NCBI GenBank assembly: GCA_947495695.1
Contig: CANLZP010000001.1
Coordinates: 1,137,069-1,201,068 of the forward strand
Direction of reading: 5' to 3'
DNA: 64,000 nucleotides
From: an uncultured Erythrobacter sp.
GTDB taxonomy: Bacteria > Pseudomonadota > Alphaproteobacteria > Sphingomonadales > Sphingomonadaceae
Positions 9,124 to 17,656 of this stretch are shown here, one piece after another (the stretch's first letter is position 1; every line of letters starts with the position of its first letter). The notes under the pieces were generated by a model. It was not told the origin of the DNA. It made no database searches and was given only the letters and a program-made list of their open reading frames with translations. Position numbers and translations under genes: made by a program.

Positions 9124-9979
9124 TCAGGGCGGAGAAATCCTTGCCGCCATTGCCCGCCCCGTTGAAATCTTCATAAAGCGCTGCGGCCCTGGCGCCCATC
9201 GGTACGGCACTGTCTGAACTGTCGGCGGCTTCCATCGCCAGCCGCAAATCCTTCAGCATCAATGCGGTGGCAAAGCCGCCCTGATATTCATTGTCTGACG
9301 GGCTTTGCGGACCGACACCGGGTACCGGGCAATAGCTGGTCATGGACCAGTTTTGGCCGCTGGATACGCTGGAAATGTCATAGAATGTTTGCGGATCGAG
9401 GCCGAGCTTTTCCGCCATTGCAAAGGCTTCGCATGTGCCCGCCATATGGATTGCCAACAGCATGTTGTTGCAGATCTTGGCGGCCTGACCATTGCCCGCA
9501 TCGCCGGCATGGATCACCGCCTTGCCCATCGCTTCCAACACCGGCTTGGCGCGGGAAAATGCGCTTTGGCTGCCGCCCACCATGAAGGTCAGCGTGCCGC
9601 CATTGGCCGCAGCGATACCGCCTGAAACCGGTGCATCGACCATTTCATAGCCTGCGCTTTCTGCCGCGCCGATCACCTCGCGCGCGGTGGCGACATCGAT
9701 GGTGGAGCAATCGAGAAACACCGCGCCTGCCGGAGCCTTGCCAATCACATCCGCGGAATAGACCGATTTCACAATCGCACCATTGGGCAACATGGATACA
9801 ACAGCCTCTGCGCCTTCGCATGCCTCTGCGGCGCTGATGAAGGTGGCACAGCCATTGTCCTTGGCGGCCGCCAACGCGTCTTCCGATAGATCGAAGGCGT
9901 TCACTTCATGGCCTGCTTTGACCAGATTGGCGGCCATTCCGCCGCCCATATTGCCCAATCCGATAAATGCGATTTTCAT
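9110..9979 (-). CDS. mmsB: 3-Hydroxyisobutyrate dehydrogenase
   Basis: 289 residues. It oxidises 3-hydroxyisobutyrate to methylmalonate semialdehyde with NAD in valine breakdown. The Rossmann motif GLGNMGGGMAANLVKAGH starts at residue 6, and DAPVSGGIAAANGGTLTFMVGG and GNGQAAKICNNMLLA match the substrate-binding and catalytic-lysine segments of the beta-hydroxyacid dehydrogenase family. The chosen ATG overlaps the stop of the preceding 83-residue membrane protein (ATGA). It is the last gene of the valine operon, and its product feeds MmsA, encoded about 5 kb upstream on the same strand. Confidence 0.95.
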   Translation of the reverse strand: MKIAFIGLGNMGGGMAANLVKAGHEVNAFDLSEDALAAAKDNGCATFISAAEACEGAEAVVSMLPNGAIVKSVYSADVIGKAPAGAVFLDCSTIDVATAREVIGAAESAGYEMVDAPVSGGIAAANGGTLTFMVGGSQSAFSRAKPVLEAMGKAVIHAGDAGNGQAAKICNNMLLAIHMAGTCEAFAMAEKLGLDPQTFYDISSVSSGQNWSMTSYCPVPGVGPQSPSDNEYQGGFATALMLKDLRLAMEAADSSDSAVPMGARAAALYEDFNGAGNGGKDFSALIKTY

Positions 9980-10227
9980 GACGTGCTCCAGATACTGAAT
10001 GAAACCACCGCGCCTAGCGATAGCCAAATCGCAACAAGCATTTGCCAATGTGCTGCGAAGGACTCCAAACTTTTCTTCCATGGGACCCATTGGCCGTTAA
10101 GATTTATGGGTCCCGACTGATGCAGAGGCAAAACGCCGCGTTGATGACGGTCGCCCCGATCATTCCACCAGACCGCACCCATGCCGACTGCGGCTAGAGT
10201 CATCACAACTCCGACGATTAGGCTCAC
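9976..10227 (-). CDS. Small two-helix membrane protein in the valine operon, unknown function
   Basis: 83 residues that I do not recognise. Two hydrophobic helices are visible: residues 1-20 (VSLIVGVVMTLAAVGMGAVWW) and 63-80 (MLVAIWLSLGAVVSFSIW). Between them is a polar loop with DRGDRHQRG and NLNGQWVPWKKS. GTG at 10227 is preferred as start because GGAAGG lies a few bases upstream and the GTGA overlaps the enoyl-CoA hydratase stop. A GTG four codons earlier is also in frame. Its stop overlaps the mmsB start, so it is coupled on both sides within the operon. A role linked to valine catabolism is inferred only from this position. Confidence 0.65.
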   Translation of the reverse strand: MSLIVGVVMTLAAVGMGAVWWNDRGDRHQRGVLPLHQSGPINLNGQWVPWKKSLESFAAHWQMLVAIWLSLGAVVSFSIWSTS

Positions 10228-11018
10228 CGCCCCTTCCACTGGCCTTCGCGCTTCTCGATAAAGGCTTCCATGCCTTCCTTTTTGTCTTCGCTCGCGGTCA
10301 GGATCTGGAAGATGCGGCGTTCCACAATCAAGCCCTGATCCAGCGTCATTTCAAAGGCGGAATTGACCATTTCCTTATTCGCGATGGTGGCCATCGGCGG
10401 CATAGAGGCGATGGTCGCCGCGGTCTTCAGCGCATCGGCAATCAGATCGGCCTGCGGAACAGAGCGCACGATCAAATTGCTGCGCTCGGCCTCCTCGGCG
10501 CTCATCATCCGGCCCGTCAGGCACATTTCCATGCTCTTTGACTTGCCAATTGCGCGGGTTAGACGCTGCGAGCCGCCCATGCCCGGCGCAACGCCCAGCT
10601 TGATTTCGGGTTGGCCGAATTTGGCGTTGTCCGATGCAATGATGAAGTCTGCCATCATGGCCAACTCGCACCCGCCGCCCAGCGCGAAGCCGTTCACCGC
10701 CGCAATCCAGGGCTTGCGTGTCTTCTTCACGATTTCGCTGGTCCAGGGCGAAAAGAAATCGTCGAGATAGAAATCGGCTGCTGCCTTGTCGCTCATCTCC
10801 TTGATGTCGGCACCGGCAGCAAAGGCCTTCTCGCCCGATCCGGTCAGGATCGCGCACAGCTGGCTGTCGTCGGCCTGATAAGCGGCAAAGGCATCGATCA
10901 GTTCGGCCAACACGGTAGAGTTGAGCGCGTTCAGCGCCTTGGGCCGATTGATGGTCAGCAGCGTGACGCCCTTGGTGCCCTGCGCATTGGTTTCGACGGT
11001 GATTGCTTCATAGGTCAT
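10224..11018 (-). CDS. Enoyl-CoA hydratase (crotonase), methacrylyl-CoA hydration
   Basis: 264 residues of the short-chain enoyl-CoA hydratase type. Both catalytic glutamates are visible: one in GGGCELAMMADF and one in GQPEIKLGVAPGMGGSQRL. AFAAGADIKEM forms the oxyanion-hole loop. In the valine pathway this enzyme hydrates methacrylyl-CoA to 3-hydroxyisobutyryl-CoA, and the gene order supports that role. It may also act on other short enoyl-CoAs. The start ATG shares one base with the upstream hydrolase stop (TAATG), and its stop overlaps the next start (GTGA). Confidence 0.93.
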   Translation of the reverse strand: MTYEAITVETNAQGTKGVTLLTINRPKALNALNSTVLAELIDAFAAYQADDSQLCAILTGSGEKAFAAGADIKEMSDKAAADFYLDDFFSPWTSEIVKKTRKPWIAAVNGFALGGGCELAMMADFIIASDNAKFGQPEIKLGVAPGMGGSQRLTRAIGKSKSMEMCLTGRMMSAEEAERSNLIVRSVPQADLIADALKTAATIASMPPMATIANKEMVNSAFEMTLDQGLIVERRIFQILTASEDKKEGMEAFIEKREGQWKGR

Positions 11019-12064
11019 TAAAGGGGTTTCCATTCTTCGTCAGCGGGCAGAGGCGCGAAAATCGCATCGAGCAAATCCTCGGTCACGCCTTCTGGTGTTG
11101 CAGGATCCCATTGGGGATCGTTGGTCTTGTCGGTGATGACGGCGCGCACGCCCTCGGCAAAGTCGGGCCGGGTCAACACGCGCGAGGCAATGCGATATTC
11201 CATCGCCATATTGTCAGCAAAATCGGCCAATTCCGCACTGGTCGCCAATTGACGCAGCGCTACCTTGCAGGTCTGCGGGCTTTTGGTGCCCAGCGTATCG
11301 CGTTCCTTGTTCGACCAATCGCTATCCTCTGCCTCCAGACTGGTGAGAATTTCTTCGTAATCGTCTGAGCCGAAATGCTTGATGATCCGATCCGCATTGC
11401 CCTCTATCCGTGCAGCTGGCGGTGTCTCGGACAATTCGCTTAGGATGCCAGCAATCCGGCTTGGATCGGCGGCAATGCGCTCTTTCGCCTCGTCCAATTT
11501 GGCCGAGGGGAGGTAATGCGTGGCAAGGCCAGCCCACAGACACTCTGCCCCGTCGAGCCGAGCGCCGGTAAGCGCCAGGAACTGGCCGATCCGTCCGCCC
11601 AGGCGCGACAAATACCAGCCACCGCCAACATCCGGGAACAGGCCAATGCCCGTTTCCGGCATCGCAAATCGGGTGTTTTCGGTCGCCACGCGGAATTTGG
11701 CAGGTTGGGAAATGCCCACGCCGCCGCCCATGGTGATGCCATCCATGAAAGCCACAATCGGCTTGTCATAGGTGAACATCTGATGGTTGAGTTGATACTC
11801 ATCATGGAAAAACTTGCGGCCCGATGTGCCGCCATCATTCAGCGCCGAATTGCGCAAAAATGCGATGTCACCGCCTGCACAAAAGCCGCGTCCCTCGGCA
11901 TGGTCCAGAATGACCGCCTGGACGCTGTCATCATCGGCCCATTGGGTGAGCGCCGCGCTCATCGCGTGGCACATATCCAGCGTCAGCGCATGCAGCGCCT
12001 TGGGCCGGTTGAGCGAAATGCGTGCCGCAGCTCCGCCGGTCGAAATCAGAATATCCTGTGTCAT
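11018..12064 (-). CDS. 3-Hydroxyisobutyryl-CoA hydrolase
   Basis: 348 residues, a crotonase-fold thioesterase longer than hydratases, as expected for the HIBCH family. Diagnostic parts are NRPKALHALTLDM, GRGFCAGGDIAFLR, GITMGGGVGIS and PETGIGLFPDVGGGWYLSRL. It releases free 3-hydroxyisobutyrate from its CoA ester, which keeps toxic methacrylyl-CoA low during valine breakdown. It overlaps the dehydrogenase gene before it (ATGA) and the hydratase after it (one base). The product is the substrate of MmsB in the same operon. Confidence 0.94.
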   Translation of the reverse strand: MTQDILISTGGAAARISLNRPKALHALTLDMCHAMSAALTQWADDDSVQAVILDHAEGRGFCAGGDIAFLRNSALNDGGTSGRKFFHDEYQLNHQMFTYDKPIVAFMDGITMGGGVGISQPAKFRVATENTRFAMPETGIGLFPDVGGGWYLSRLGGRIGQFLALTGARLDGAECLWAGLATHYLPSAKLDEAKERIAADPSRIAGILSELSETPPAARIEGNADRIIKHFGSDDYEEILTSLEAEDSDWSNKERDTLGTKSPQTCKVALRQLATSAELADFADNMAMEYRIASRVLTRPDFAEGVRAVITDKTNDPQWDPATPEGVTEDLLDAIFAPLPADEEWKPL

Positions 12065-13206
12065 TGGCGCAGCAAATCCCTTCCCACGATCATTCGCATG
12101 ACCTGATTGGTGCCTTCCAAAATGGAGTGGACCCGCAAATCGCGCCAGAACCGCTCGATCGGGTAATCTCTTAAATAGCCATAGCCGCCGAACAATTGCA
12201 GCGCATCGTTGACGATCTTGCTGCCATTATCGGTCGCCAGGCGCTTGGCCATGGCGGAAAAGCGCGATTTATCCGGCGCATTCTCGGTCACTTTGACAGC
12301 GGCCAGATACAGCAGCGCGCGCGCGGCCTCCAGATCGGTGGCCATATCGGCCAACATAAATTGGGTGTTCTGGAAATCGGCCACAGGCTGGTCGAATTGC
12401 TTGCGATCCTTGGTGTAGGCGATGGCTTCATCGAGGCAGCGTTGTGCACCGCCCAGCGAACAGGCACCGATGTTGAGGCGTCCGCCATCGAGGCCCATCA
12501 TGGCGAAACGAAAGCCTTCGCCCTCGTCACCCACGCGGTTTTCAACCGGAACGCGGGCATCCTCGAAAATGACCTGGGCGGTGGGGGAGGCGTTCCAGCC
12601 GAGCTTTTTCTCGGGCGCGCCAAAGCTGACGCCTGGCGTGTCTTTGTCCACCACCAAGCAGCTGACGCCTTTGGTCTTGTGATCGCCCGTGCGGACCATG
12701 CAGACATAAACATCGTTCACGCCGCCACCGGAGATGAACTGCTTGGTGCCGTTCAGCACATAGTGATCGCCGTCCAGCTTAGCGCTTGCCTTCAAGGCAG
12801 CTGCATCCGATCCGCTGCCCGGTTCGGTCAGGCAATAGCTGGCGATTTTCTCCATGGAGATCAAATCGGGGAGGTATTTGTCCTTTACCCCTTGTCCGCC
12901 GAATTGGTCGATCATCCATGCGGCCATATTGTGGATCGAGATAAAGGCGCTGGTGGTGGGGCAGCCATAGGCCATCGCCTCCATAATCAGCGCGGCTTCC
13001 AACCGGCCAAGGCCGATTCCGCCCGATTCCTCGGACACGTAAATCGCACCAAAGCCCAGCTCGGCCGTGCTTTTGATCACATCGCGTGGGAAGTGATGCT
13101 TCTCGTCCCATTCAGCAGCGTGGGGGGTGATGTTGTCTGCGGTAAACCGCTGCGCCATTTCCTGAATGGCCAGCTGGTCTTCGGTGAGTGAAAATTGTCC
13201 TGTCAT
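12061..13206 (-). CDS. Isobutyryl-CoA dehydrogenase (acyl-CoA dehydrogenase family)
   Basis: 381 residues with the normal acyl-CoA dehydrogenase layout. CLTEPGSGSDAAALK and the later FGGYGYLRDYPIERFWRD are flavin and substrate segments, and HSILEGTNQVMRMIVGRDLL holds the catalytic glutamate at the end. It converts isobutyryl-CoA to methacrylyl-CoA with FAD and passes electrons to ETF. Its place as first gene of a set with the hydratase, HIBYL-CoA hydrolase and mmsB makes isobutyryl-CoA the best substrate. Related branched acyl-CoAs are possible. The stop overlaps the next start by four bases. Confidence 0.92.
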   Translation of the reverse strand: MTGQFSLTEDQLAIQEMAQRFTADNITPHAAEWDEKHHFPRDVIKSTAELGFGAIYVSEESGGIGLGRLEAALIMEAMAYGCPTTSAFISIHNMAAWMIDQFGGQGVKDKYLPDLISMEKIASYCLTEPGSGSDAAALKASAKLDGDHYVLNGTKQFISGGGVNDVYVCMVRTGDHKTKGVSCLVVDKDTPGVSFGAPEKKLGWNASPTAQVIFEDARVPVENRVGDEGEGFRFAMMGLDGGRLNIGACSLGGAQRCLDEAIAYTKDRKQFDQPVADFQNTQFMLADMATDLEAARALLYLAAVKVTENAPDKSRFSAMAKRLATDNGSKIVNDALQLFGGYGYLRDYPIERFWRDLRVHSILEGTNQVMRMIVGRDLLRQ

Positions 13207-13349
13207 GACGGCGGCTTTAGCCCGTCCGCGAGCACTAGAAAAGGGTCGCTGGCATAGGAAAAGTGCCAGTGGGGCAAAACGTTTCAGCGGCCATTTGCGC
13301 AGGCCTGCTGCAGCCCAAGCCAGTCCTTCGCAAAAACGGTCGGATCAAC

Positions 13350-14432
13350 CTATTTGAAGAAGAACCAGGCGTCCGGGTGATCTTCGGCAATAAGGCCCAT
13401 CGCCTCGACCGCGGCCTTTTCCTCCGCCTCGGCTTTTCGCTTGCCTGACAGCATATGCAAATGGGTCAGCGACTTTGGCAGGGTGAGCGATGCGGGATCT
13501 GTTTCGGTGAACAGCCAGCGCAGGCTTTGCAAATTTGCGCAGTCAGCCAAGCCGGCAATGTCGGTCAGACCGGGGCAATTGTAAAACCACACATGTTCCA
13601 GCGCGCGGTTGGCAGCGCCAAACTGCACCTGCTCTAGCTGCTTTTGATCCTGCACGAGCAACCGTCGAAGCGCCGGAAAGCGCTGCATATCACCCATTTG
13701 TGACAGTCCGCGCACCTGCGTGCAGGCGAGATCTTGCAACCCGTCCAATTGAATGTCGGCCAGGCTCTTCGTGCCGCCCAGCAGCAGTTTCAAAGCCCGC
13801 AAGGATGTCATGGAGTTGATGAAGCCGAGGTCCAAGCTGGCCTTTGGATTGAAAGTAAATTCCTGCAATCCATCCAGCCCGCCCAGCTTGGCAATGTTCT
13901 TGTAATGCCCGTCCAGGTACAGCTTCTTGAGCGCGGTAGCACCTTCTAACGGAGCCAAATCCAGCGCCTTGGTTTGCGTTTGTGATAAGGTGAGGCGCGA
14001 CAATTGCTTGAGCGGAAGTTTTGCCAAAATTGCTTTGTCGGCCAGTTCGAACACACCCAGATGCAAGTGCGAAAGATGTTCTAACTCACCGATGGCTTCC
14101 AAATTTTCAGCTTCATAAATGCTGTCGATTGAAACGGATCGAGCTTCGCAAACATCACGCAGACACTTCCCGTCAAAAATGTCGCTGTGATGCCCGTAAA
14201 AGCGAACCGTCAGTTTTGCGCCCCATTGGCGGCATAAGGCGTTCAGATGGGCGAGATAGTCTGCGCTGTACACTAGCGGCCATGCCTCCGGATCGCCGCC
14301 CCCATTGGAAGGCACAATCGCCAGCTTTTCGCCGATGGGATCGCTGAACTGGACAGTCGCCTCGCCGCCCTGTTTCAGCTCTGTCTCGACCTGATCGAGG
14401 TCGAATGCCCAAGTGTTGTCTGATCCGCTCAT
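13350..14432 (-). CDS. Leucine-rich-repeat-like protein, unknown function
   Basis: 360 residues. From about residue 100 onward it has repeated leucine patterns such as LEHLSHLHLG, LKQLSRLTLS, ALKKLYLDG, SLRALKLLLGG, ALRRLLVQDQ and NLQSLRWLF, spaced like irregular leucine-rich repeats. The first 90 residues (containing EAWPLVYSADYLAHLNALC and KLTVRFYGHH) are a separate domain I do not recognise. No signal peptide is seen, so it should be cytoplasmic. The C-terminus is charged and then DHPDAWFFFK. It sits between the ridA and isobutyryl-CoA dehydrogenase genes on the same strand, but nothing ties it to valine metabolism. Confidence 0.7.
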   Translation of the reverse strand: MSGSDNTWAFDLDQVETELKQGGEATVQFSDPIGEKLAIVPSNGGGDPEAWPLVYSADYLAHLNALCRQWGAKLTVRFYGHHSDIFDGKCLRDVCEARSVSIDSIYEAENLEAIGELEHLSHLHLGVFELADKAILAKLPLKQLSRLTLSQTQTKALDLAPLEGATALKKLYLDGHYKNIAKLGGLDGLQEFTFNPKASLDLGFINSMTSLRALKLLLGGTKSLADIQLDGLQDLACTQVRGLSQMGDMQRFPALRRLLVQDQKQLEQVQFGAANRALEHVWFYNCPGLTDIAGLADCANLQSLRWLFTETDPASLTLPKSLTHLHMLSGKRKAEAEEKAAVEAMGLIAEDHPDAWFFFK

Positions 14433-14466
14433 CAGGAAGCATTACAGGCTGCTCCCCAACAAAATG

Positions 14467-14856
14467 TCAATCGCCGACGATGGCCTCTGCCTCGATTTCA
14501 ACTTTCCACTCGGGGCGGCACAGCCATGCAGTGCCTGCCATGGTGGCGGCCGGTTTGGCCCCGCCGAAATAAATCCGATGGACAGCGCCCACCGCATCCT
14601 GATCATTGGGATCGGTCAGGAACATGCGCGTGCGCACCACATCTTCGGCCTCTCCGCCAAGATCTTCGATCGCAGCAAGGATCAGATCGCAACACCGTTC
14701 TGCCTGAGCAGCAGCATCGCCGGGTGTGGTCGAGCCATCATCTTCCACCGGACCGGTGCCCGCAACCGTGATGCGATTGCCCACGCGAACCGCGCGCGCA
14801 AAGCCAAACTTTTCCTCATAGGGAGAGCCCGAAGTTGTGCGGCTGCGGTCTGTCAT
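14467..14856 (-). CDS. RidA family (YjgF/YER057c/UK114) protein
   Basis: 129 residues. The core GNRITVAGTGPVEDDG and the C-terminal RTRMFLTDPNDQDAVGAVHRIYFG plus CRPEWKVEIEAEAIVG match the RidA superfamily. Classic RidA hydrolyses reactive enamine/imine intermediates from PLP enzymes and needs an arginine near the C-terminus; RPEW fits that position. It begins 11 bases after the mmsA stop on the same strand, so it is likely cotranscribed with mmsA. It may be a subfamily other than RidA itself, so no symbol is given. Confidence 0.85.
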   Translation of the reverse strand: MTDRSRTTSGSPYEEKFGFARAVRVGNRITVAGTGPVEDDGSTTPGDAAAQAERCCDLILAAIEDLGGEAEDVVRTRMFLTDPNDQDAVGAVHRIYFGGAKPAATMAGTAWLCRPEWKVEIEAEAIVGD

Positions 14857-14867
14857 GCGTAGGGTGC

Positions 14868-16364
14868 TTACCCCATGGTTGGAATGATGAAGGCGTTGTT
14901 ACCATCGCCGCCGCCATCGGGCCAGCGCTGGGTGACTTTCTTGACCTTGGTCCAGAACTTCAGCCCCTCGGTGCCATATTGATCGGTGTCTCCAAAGCCG
15001 GACCGCTTCCAGCCGCCAAAGCTGTGATAGCTGACCGGAACAGGGATCGGCACATTGATGCCAACCATGCCGACGTTCACACGGGATGCGAATTCGCGCG
15101 CTGCATGACCATTGCGGGTGAAGATCGCCACGCCATTGCCATATTGGTGATCGCTGGGCAGACGCACGGCGTCCTCGAAACTTTCTGCCCGCACAATTTG
15201 CAGAACGGGTCCAAAAATCTCTTCCTTGTAGCTTTCCATGTCGATGGTGACGTGGTCGATCAAGGTGGGTCCTACGAAGAAGCCTTTCTCATGGCCTTGC
15301 AACGTGAATCCTCGTCCATCGACGACGATTTCGCCGCCCTCTTTCTCGGCCGTATCGATCCAGCCTTCAACGCGCGCCTTGTGCTCGGGTGTAACCACCG
15401 GGCCGTAATGGGCATCGGGATCGTTGGAGACGCCAACATTCAAAGCATGGATCGCCGGGATCAGCTTCTCCTTCAGACGCTCTGCCGTGTCGTGACCCAC
15501 GGGGACCACCACCGGCAGTGCCATGCAGCGTTCACCGGCTGAGCCAAAAGCTGCACCCGACAGATCATTGACCACCTGATCCATATCAGCATCGGGCATC
15601 ACGATACCGTGGTTCTTGGCACCGCCCATGGCCTGGATGCGCTTGCCCGCAGCAACACCGCGCTTGTAAACATAGTGAGCAATGTCCGAGCTTCCCACGA
15701 AGCTGACTGCGGCAATGTCCGTGTGATCCAGGATCGCATCGACCATTTCCTTGTCGCCATGGACCACTTGCAGCAGCCCTTCGGGTGCGCCCGCTTCCAG
15801 GAACAATTCGGCCAAACGGACAGGAACGCTGGGATCGCGCTCTGATGGCTTGAGGATAAAGGCGTTGCCCGCTGCAATCGCCATGCCGAACATCCACATC
15901 GGGATCATGGCGGGGAAGTTGAACGGAGTGATGCCGGCGCCGATGCCCAAGGGCTGGCGCATGGAATAAACATCGATGCCGGGGCCGGCGCCTTGCGTGT
16001 ATTCACCTTTGAGAACCTGCGGGATGCCGCAGGCATATTCGATCACTTCCAACCCGCGCTGCACATCTCCCTTGGCATCGTCGACGACCTTGCCGTGCTC
16101 AGAGCTGAGCAGCTCGGCCAATTCTTGCATGTTGTCTTCGATCAATTCCTTGAACTTGAACATCACGCGCGCGCGTTTTTGTGGGTTGGTTGCGGCCCAT
16201 TCGGGCTGCACGGCCTTGGCATTGGCGATAGCCTGATCCAGCAAAGCGGCATCGCCCAAGGTAACTTCGGCCTGAACCTCGCCCGTTGAAGGGTTCCAGA
16301 TCTGATGCTTGCGACCAGCTGGGCTGGTGGCTCCGCCTGCGATAAAGTGATCGATGTGACGCAT
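14868..16364 (-). CDS. mmsA: Methylmalonate-semialdehyde dehydrogenase (CoA-acylating)
   Basis: 498 residues. It converts methylmalonate semialdehyde, NAD and CoA to propionyl-CoA, CO2 and NADH, the last step of valine breakdown. Aldehyde dehydrogenase signs are PFNFPAMIPMWMFGMAIAAGNAFILKPSERDPS and GSAGERCMALPVVV, where the cysteine is the nucleophile, plus the NAD-binding SFVGSSDIAHYVY. The start chosen is the ATG of MRHIDHFIAGG, with AGGAGA ten bases upstream. It lies upstream of ridA on the same strand and is next to a LacI gene, although that gene reads away from its own operator rather than into mmsA's promoter alone. Confidence 0.95.
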   Translation of the reverse strand: MRHIDHFIAGGATSPAGRKHQIWNPSTGEVQAEVTLGDAALLDQAIANAKAVQPEWAATNPQKRARVMFKFKELIEDNMQELAELLSSEHGKVVDDAKGDVQRGLEVIEYACGIPQVLKGEYTQGAGPGIDVYSMRQPLGIGAGITPFNFPAMIPMWMFGMAIAAGNAFILKPSERDPSVPVRLAELFLEAGAPEGLLQVVHGDKEMVDAILDHTDIAAVSFVGSSDIAHYVYKRGVAAGKRIQAMGGAKNHGIVMPDADMDQVVNDLSGAAFGSAGERCMALPVVVPVGHDTAERLKEKLIPAIHALNVGVSNDPDAHYGPVVTPEHKARVEGWIDTAEKEGGEIVVDGRGFTLQGHEKGFFVGPTLIDHVTIDMESYKEEIFGPVLQIVRAESFEDAVRLPSDHQYGNGVAIFTRNGHAAREFASRVNVGMVGINVPIPVPVSYHSFGGWKRSGFGDTDQYGTEGLKFWTKVKKVTQRWPDGGGDGNNAFIIPTMG

Positions 16365-16462
16365 GATGAAGGTGTCTCCTTGTTGGCGCACACATGGCGC
16401 TGACAGGCCCTGCTTGCAAGGGGCCAAACCTTGGCAGATGTGCTAGCCGATGGAGCGCTGCC

Positions 16463-17521
16463 TTAGCGTTTGGAGGTGCTGGAACGCTCGATCAGGGCAA
16501 CGGGTGCCAGCCGCGGGTTGGCTTCGGGCATCGGGGACGATTGTGGCTCATCGTCGGGTTGTTCCGGGCTGCCCAGTACTTGCGCCACCAACAGCCGCCC
16601 GGCTTCTTCCAGATCGGGCCGGATGGTGGTGAGCGGCGGGTTGGCGTGCTTGGTGGCGGCAATCCCATCATAGCCAACAATCCCGACCTCATCGGGGATG
16701 GCAATTCCGCGCTCGCTCAGGGCCTCCAACGCGCCCAAAGCAATGAAATCGCAGGCCGCAAAAATCGAATCATAGCTGCGCCCTTCTTGCTCCAGCCGGG
16801 CAATGGCTTCTCGGCCCTGCTCGAACCGGTTGGTTTCGCTCAGGTCACGCATCACATGCGCTTTTCCGCCCAAATCCTTCAGCCGTTCGACAAAGCCTTC
16901 ATAGCGTTCGTGAAACTGCCTTTGCGACTGCTCGATCGGGCCGAGAAACACCGGATTGCGATAGCCCAAGTTCCACAGATGGTCGGCAGCGATCTTGCCT
17001 CCCAATTGGTTGTCCGACCGGACGGACCGGACATCATCGAAAGGCAGGCCCCAGCAAATTGCGCTGTCATCGCCATGCAAAACGGAATCGAAATGCGCCC
17101 AGGCCTCCGGGTTTTGGGTGGTGCCGATCACAATCAAGGCGTCGGCGTCGCGTTGCTCGACATAGCGGCCATAGAATTGATCTTCGCTCGCTTGAAATGA
17201 CACCAGCGTTTCATAGCCCATGGCCGATGCCGCTCGGCACACGCTGCCCAGCAGGACATAGGCAAAGGGGTTTACCTCGCGGGCGCTATCGTCAGCCCTG
17301 GTGATTACGACAACTGCAACCACGCCGGTTTGACCGCTGCGCAAGCGCGAGGCGCGCTTGTCTGGAATGTAGTCGAGTTCTTTTGCGGCCAGCAAAACCC
17401 GCTCTCTGGTCGGGTCGCTGATGCGGGTTGATCCGGTGAACACACGGCTGACGGTCGACTGGCTTACGCCCGCCTTTTCCGCCACGTCCCAAGCCGTGCT
17501 TTTGCGCATTGGGCGCTCCAT
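16463..17521 (-). CDS. LacI family transcriptional regulator
   Basis: 352 residues. The helix-turn-helix is TAWDVAEKAGVSQSTVSRVFTGSTRISDPTRERV, followed by the hinge LDYIPDKRASRLRSGQTGVVAVV and a periplasmic-binding-like ligand domain. Two ATGs lie side by side upstream; the second is preferred because GGAG is then five bases away. LacI proteins usually sense sugars, but the ligand is not evident here. The stop lies 98 bases before the mmsA start on the same strand. A strong palindrome sits 46 bases upstream of its own start, a good candidate for autoregulation. Confidence 0.9.
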   Translation of the reverse strand: MERPMRKSTAWDVAEKAGVSQSTVSRVFTGSTRISDPTRERVLLAAKELDYIPDKRASRLRSGQTGVVAVVVITRADDSAREVNPFAYVLLGSVCRAASAMGYETLVSFQASEDQFYGRYVEQRDADALIVIGTTQNPEAWAHFDSVLHGDDSAICWGLPFDDVRSVRSDNQLGGKIAADHLWNLGYRNPVFLGPIEQSQRQFHERYEGFVERLKDLGGKAHVMRDLSETNRFEQGREAIARLEQEGRSYDSIFAACDFIALGALEALSERGIAIPDEVGIVGYDGIAATKHANPPLTTIRPDLEEAGRLLVAQVLGSPEQPDDEPQSSPMPEANPRLAPVALIERSSTSKR

Positions 17522-17566
17522 CATATCTCCCACCTTGCTTGCGCTTTCATGCACAAGCTTTTGTTG

Positions 17567-17583
17567 TGTGCATATTATGCACA
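17567..17583. promoter_or_regulatory. Palindrome, probable operator for the LacI regulator
   Basis: TGTGCATATTATGCACA is a perfect 8-base inverted repeat around one central base. A related half-site, ATGCACAA (17549-17556), lies about ten bases away, giving three half-sites in 35 bases. It stands between the LacI gene and the crotonase gene upstream of it on the same strand. Classic LacI sites often have a central CG, which this lacks, so the binding protein is inferred from position only. Confidence 0.55.
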
Positions 17584-17656
17584 AACGGGTGGCTTGGCAA
17601 TCGCATGTCGAAACGACTGAGGGCGTGCGGCGCAAACCGCCCAGATCGAGAACTAT

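Noticed and set aside
12196..13191. 331-codon open frame on the plus strand opposite isobutyryl-CoA dehydrogenase
   Set aside because: The minus strand holds a clear acyl-CoA dehydrogenase over the whole stretch; the plus frame is rich in H, G, A and Q without any family motif, as expected from antisense of a GC-rich gene.
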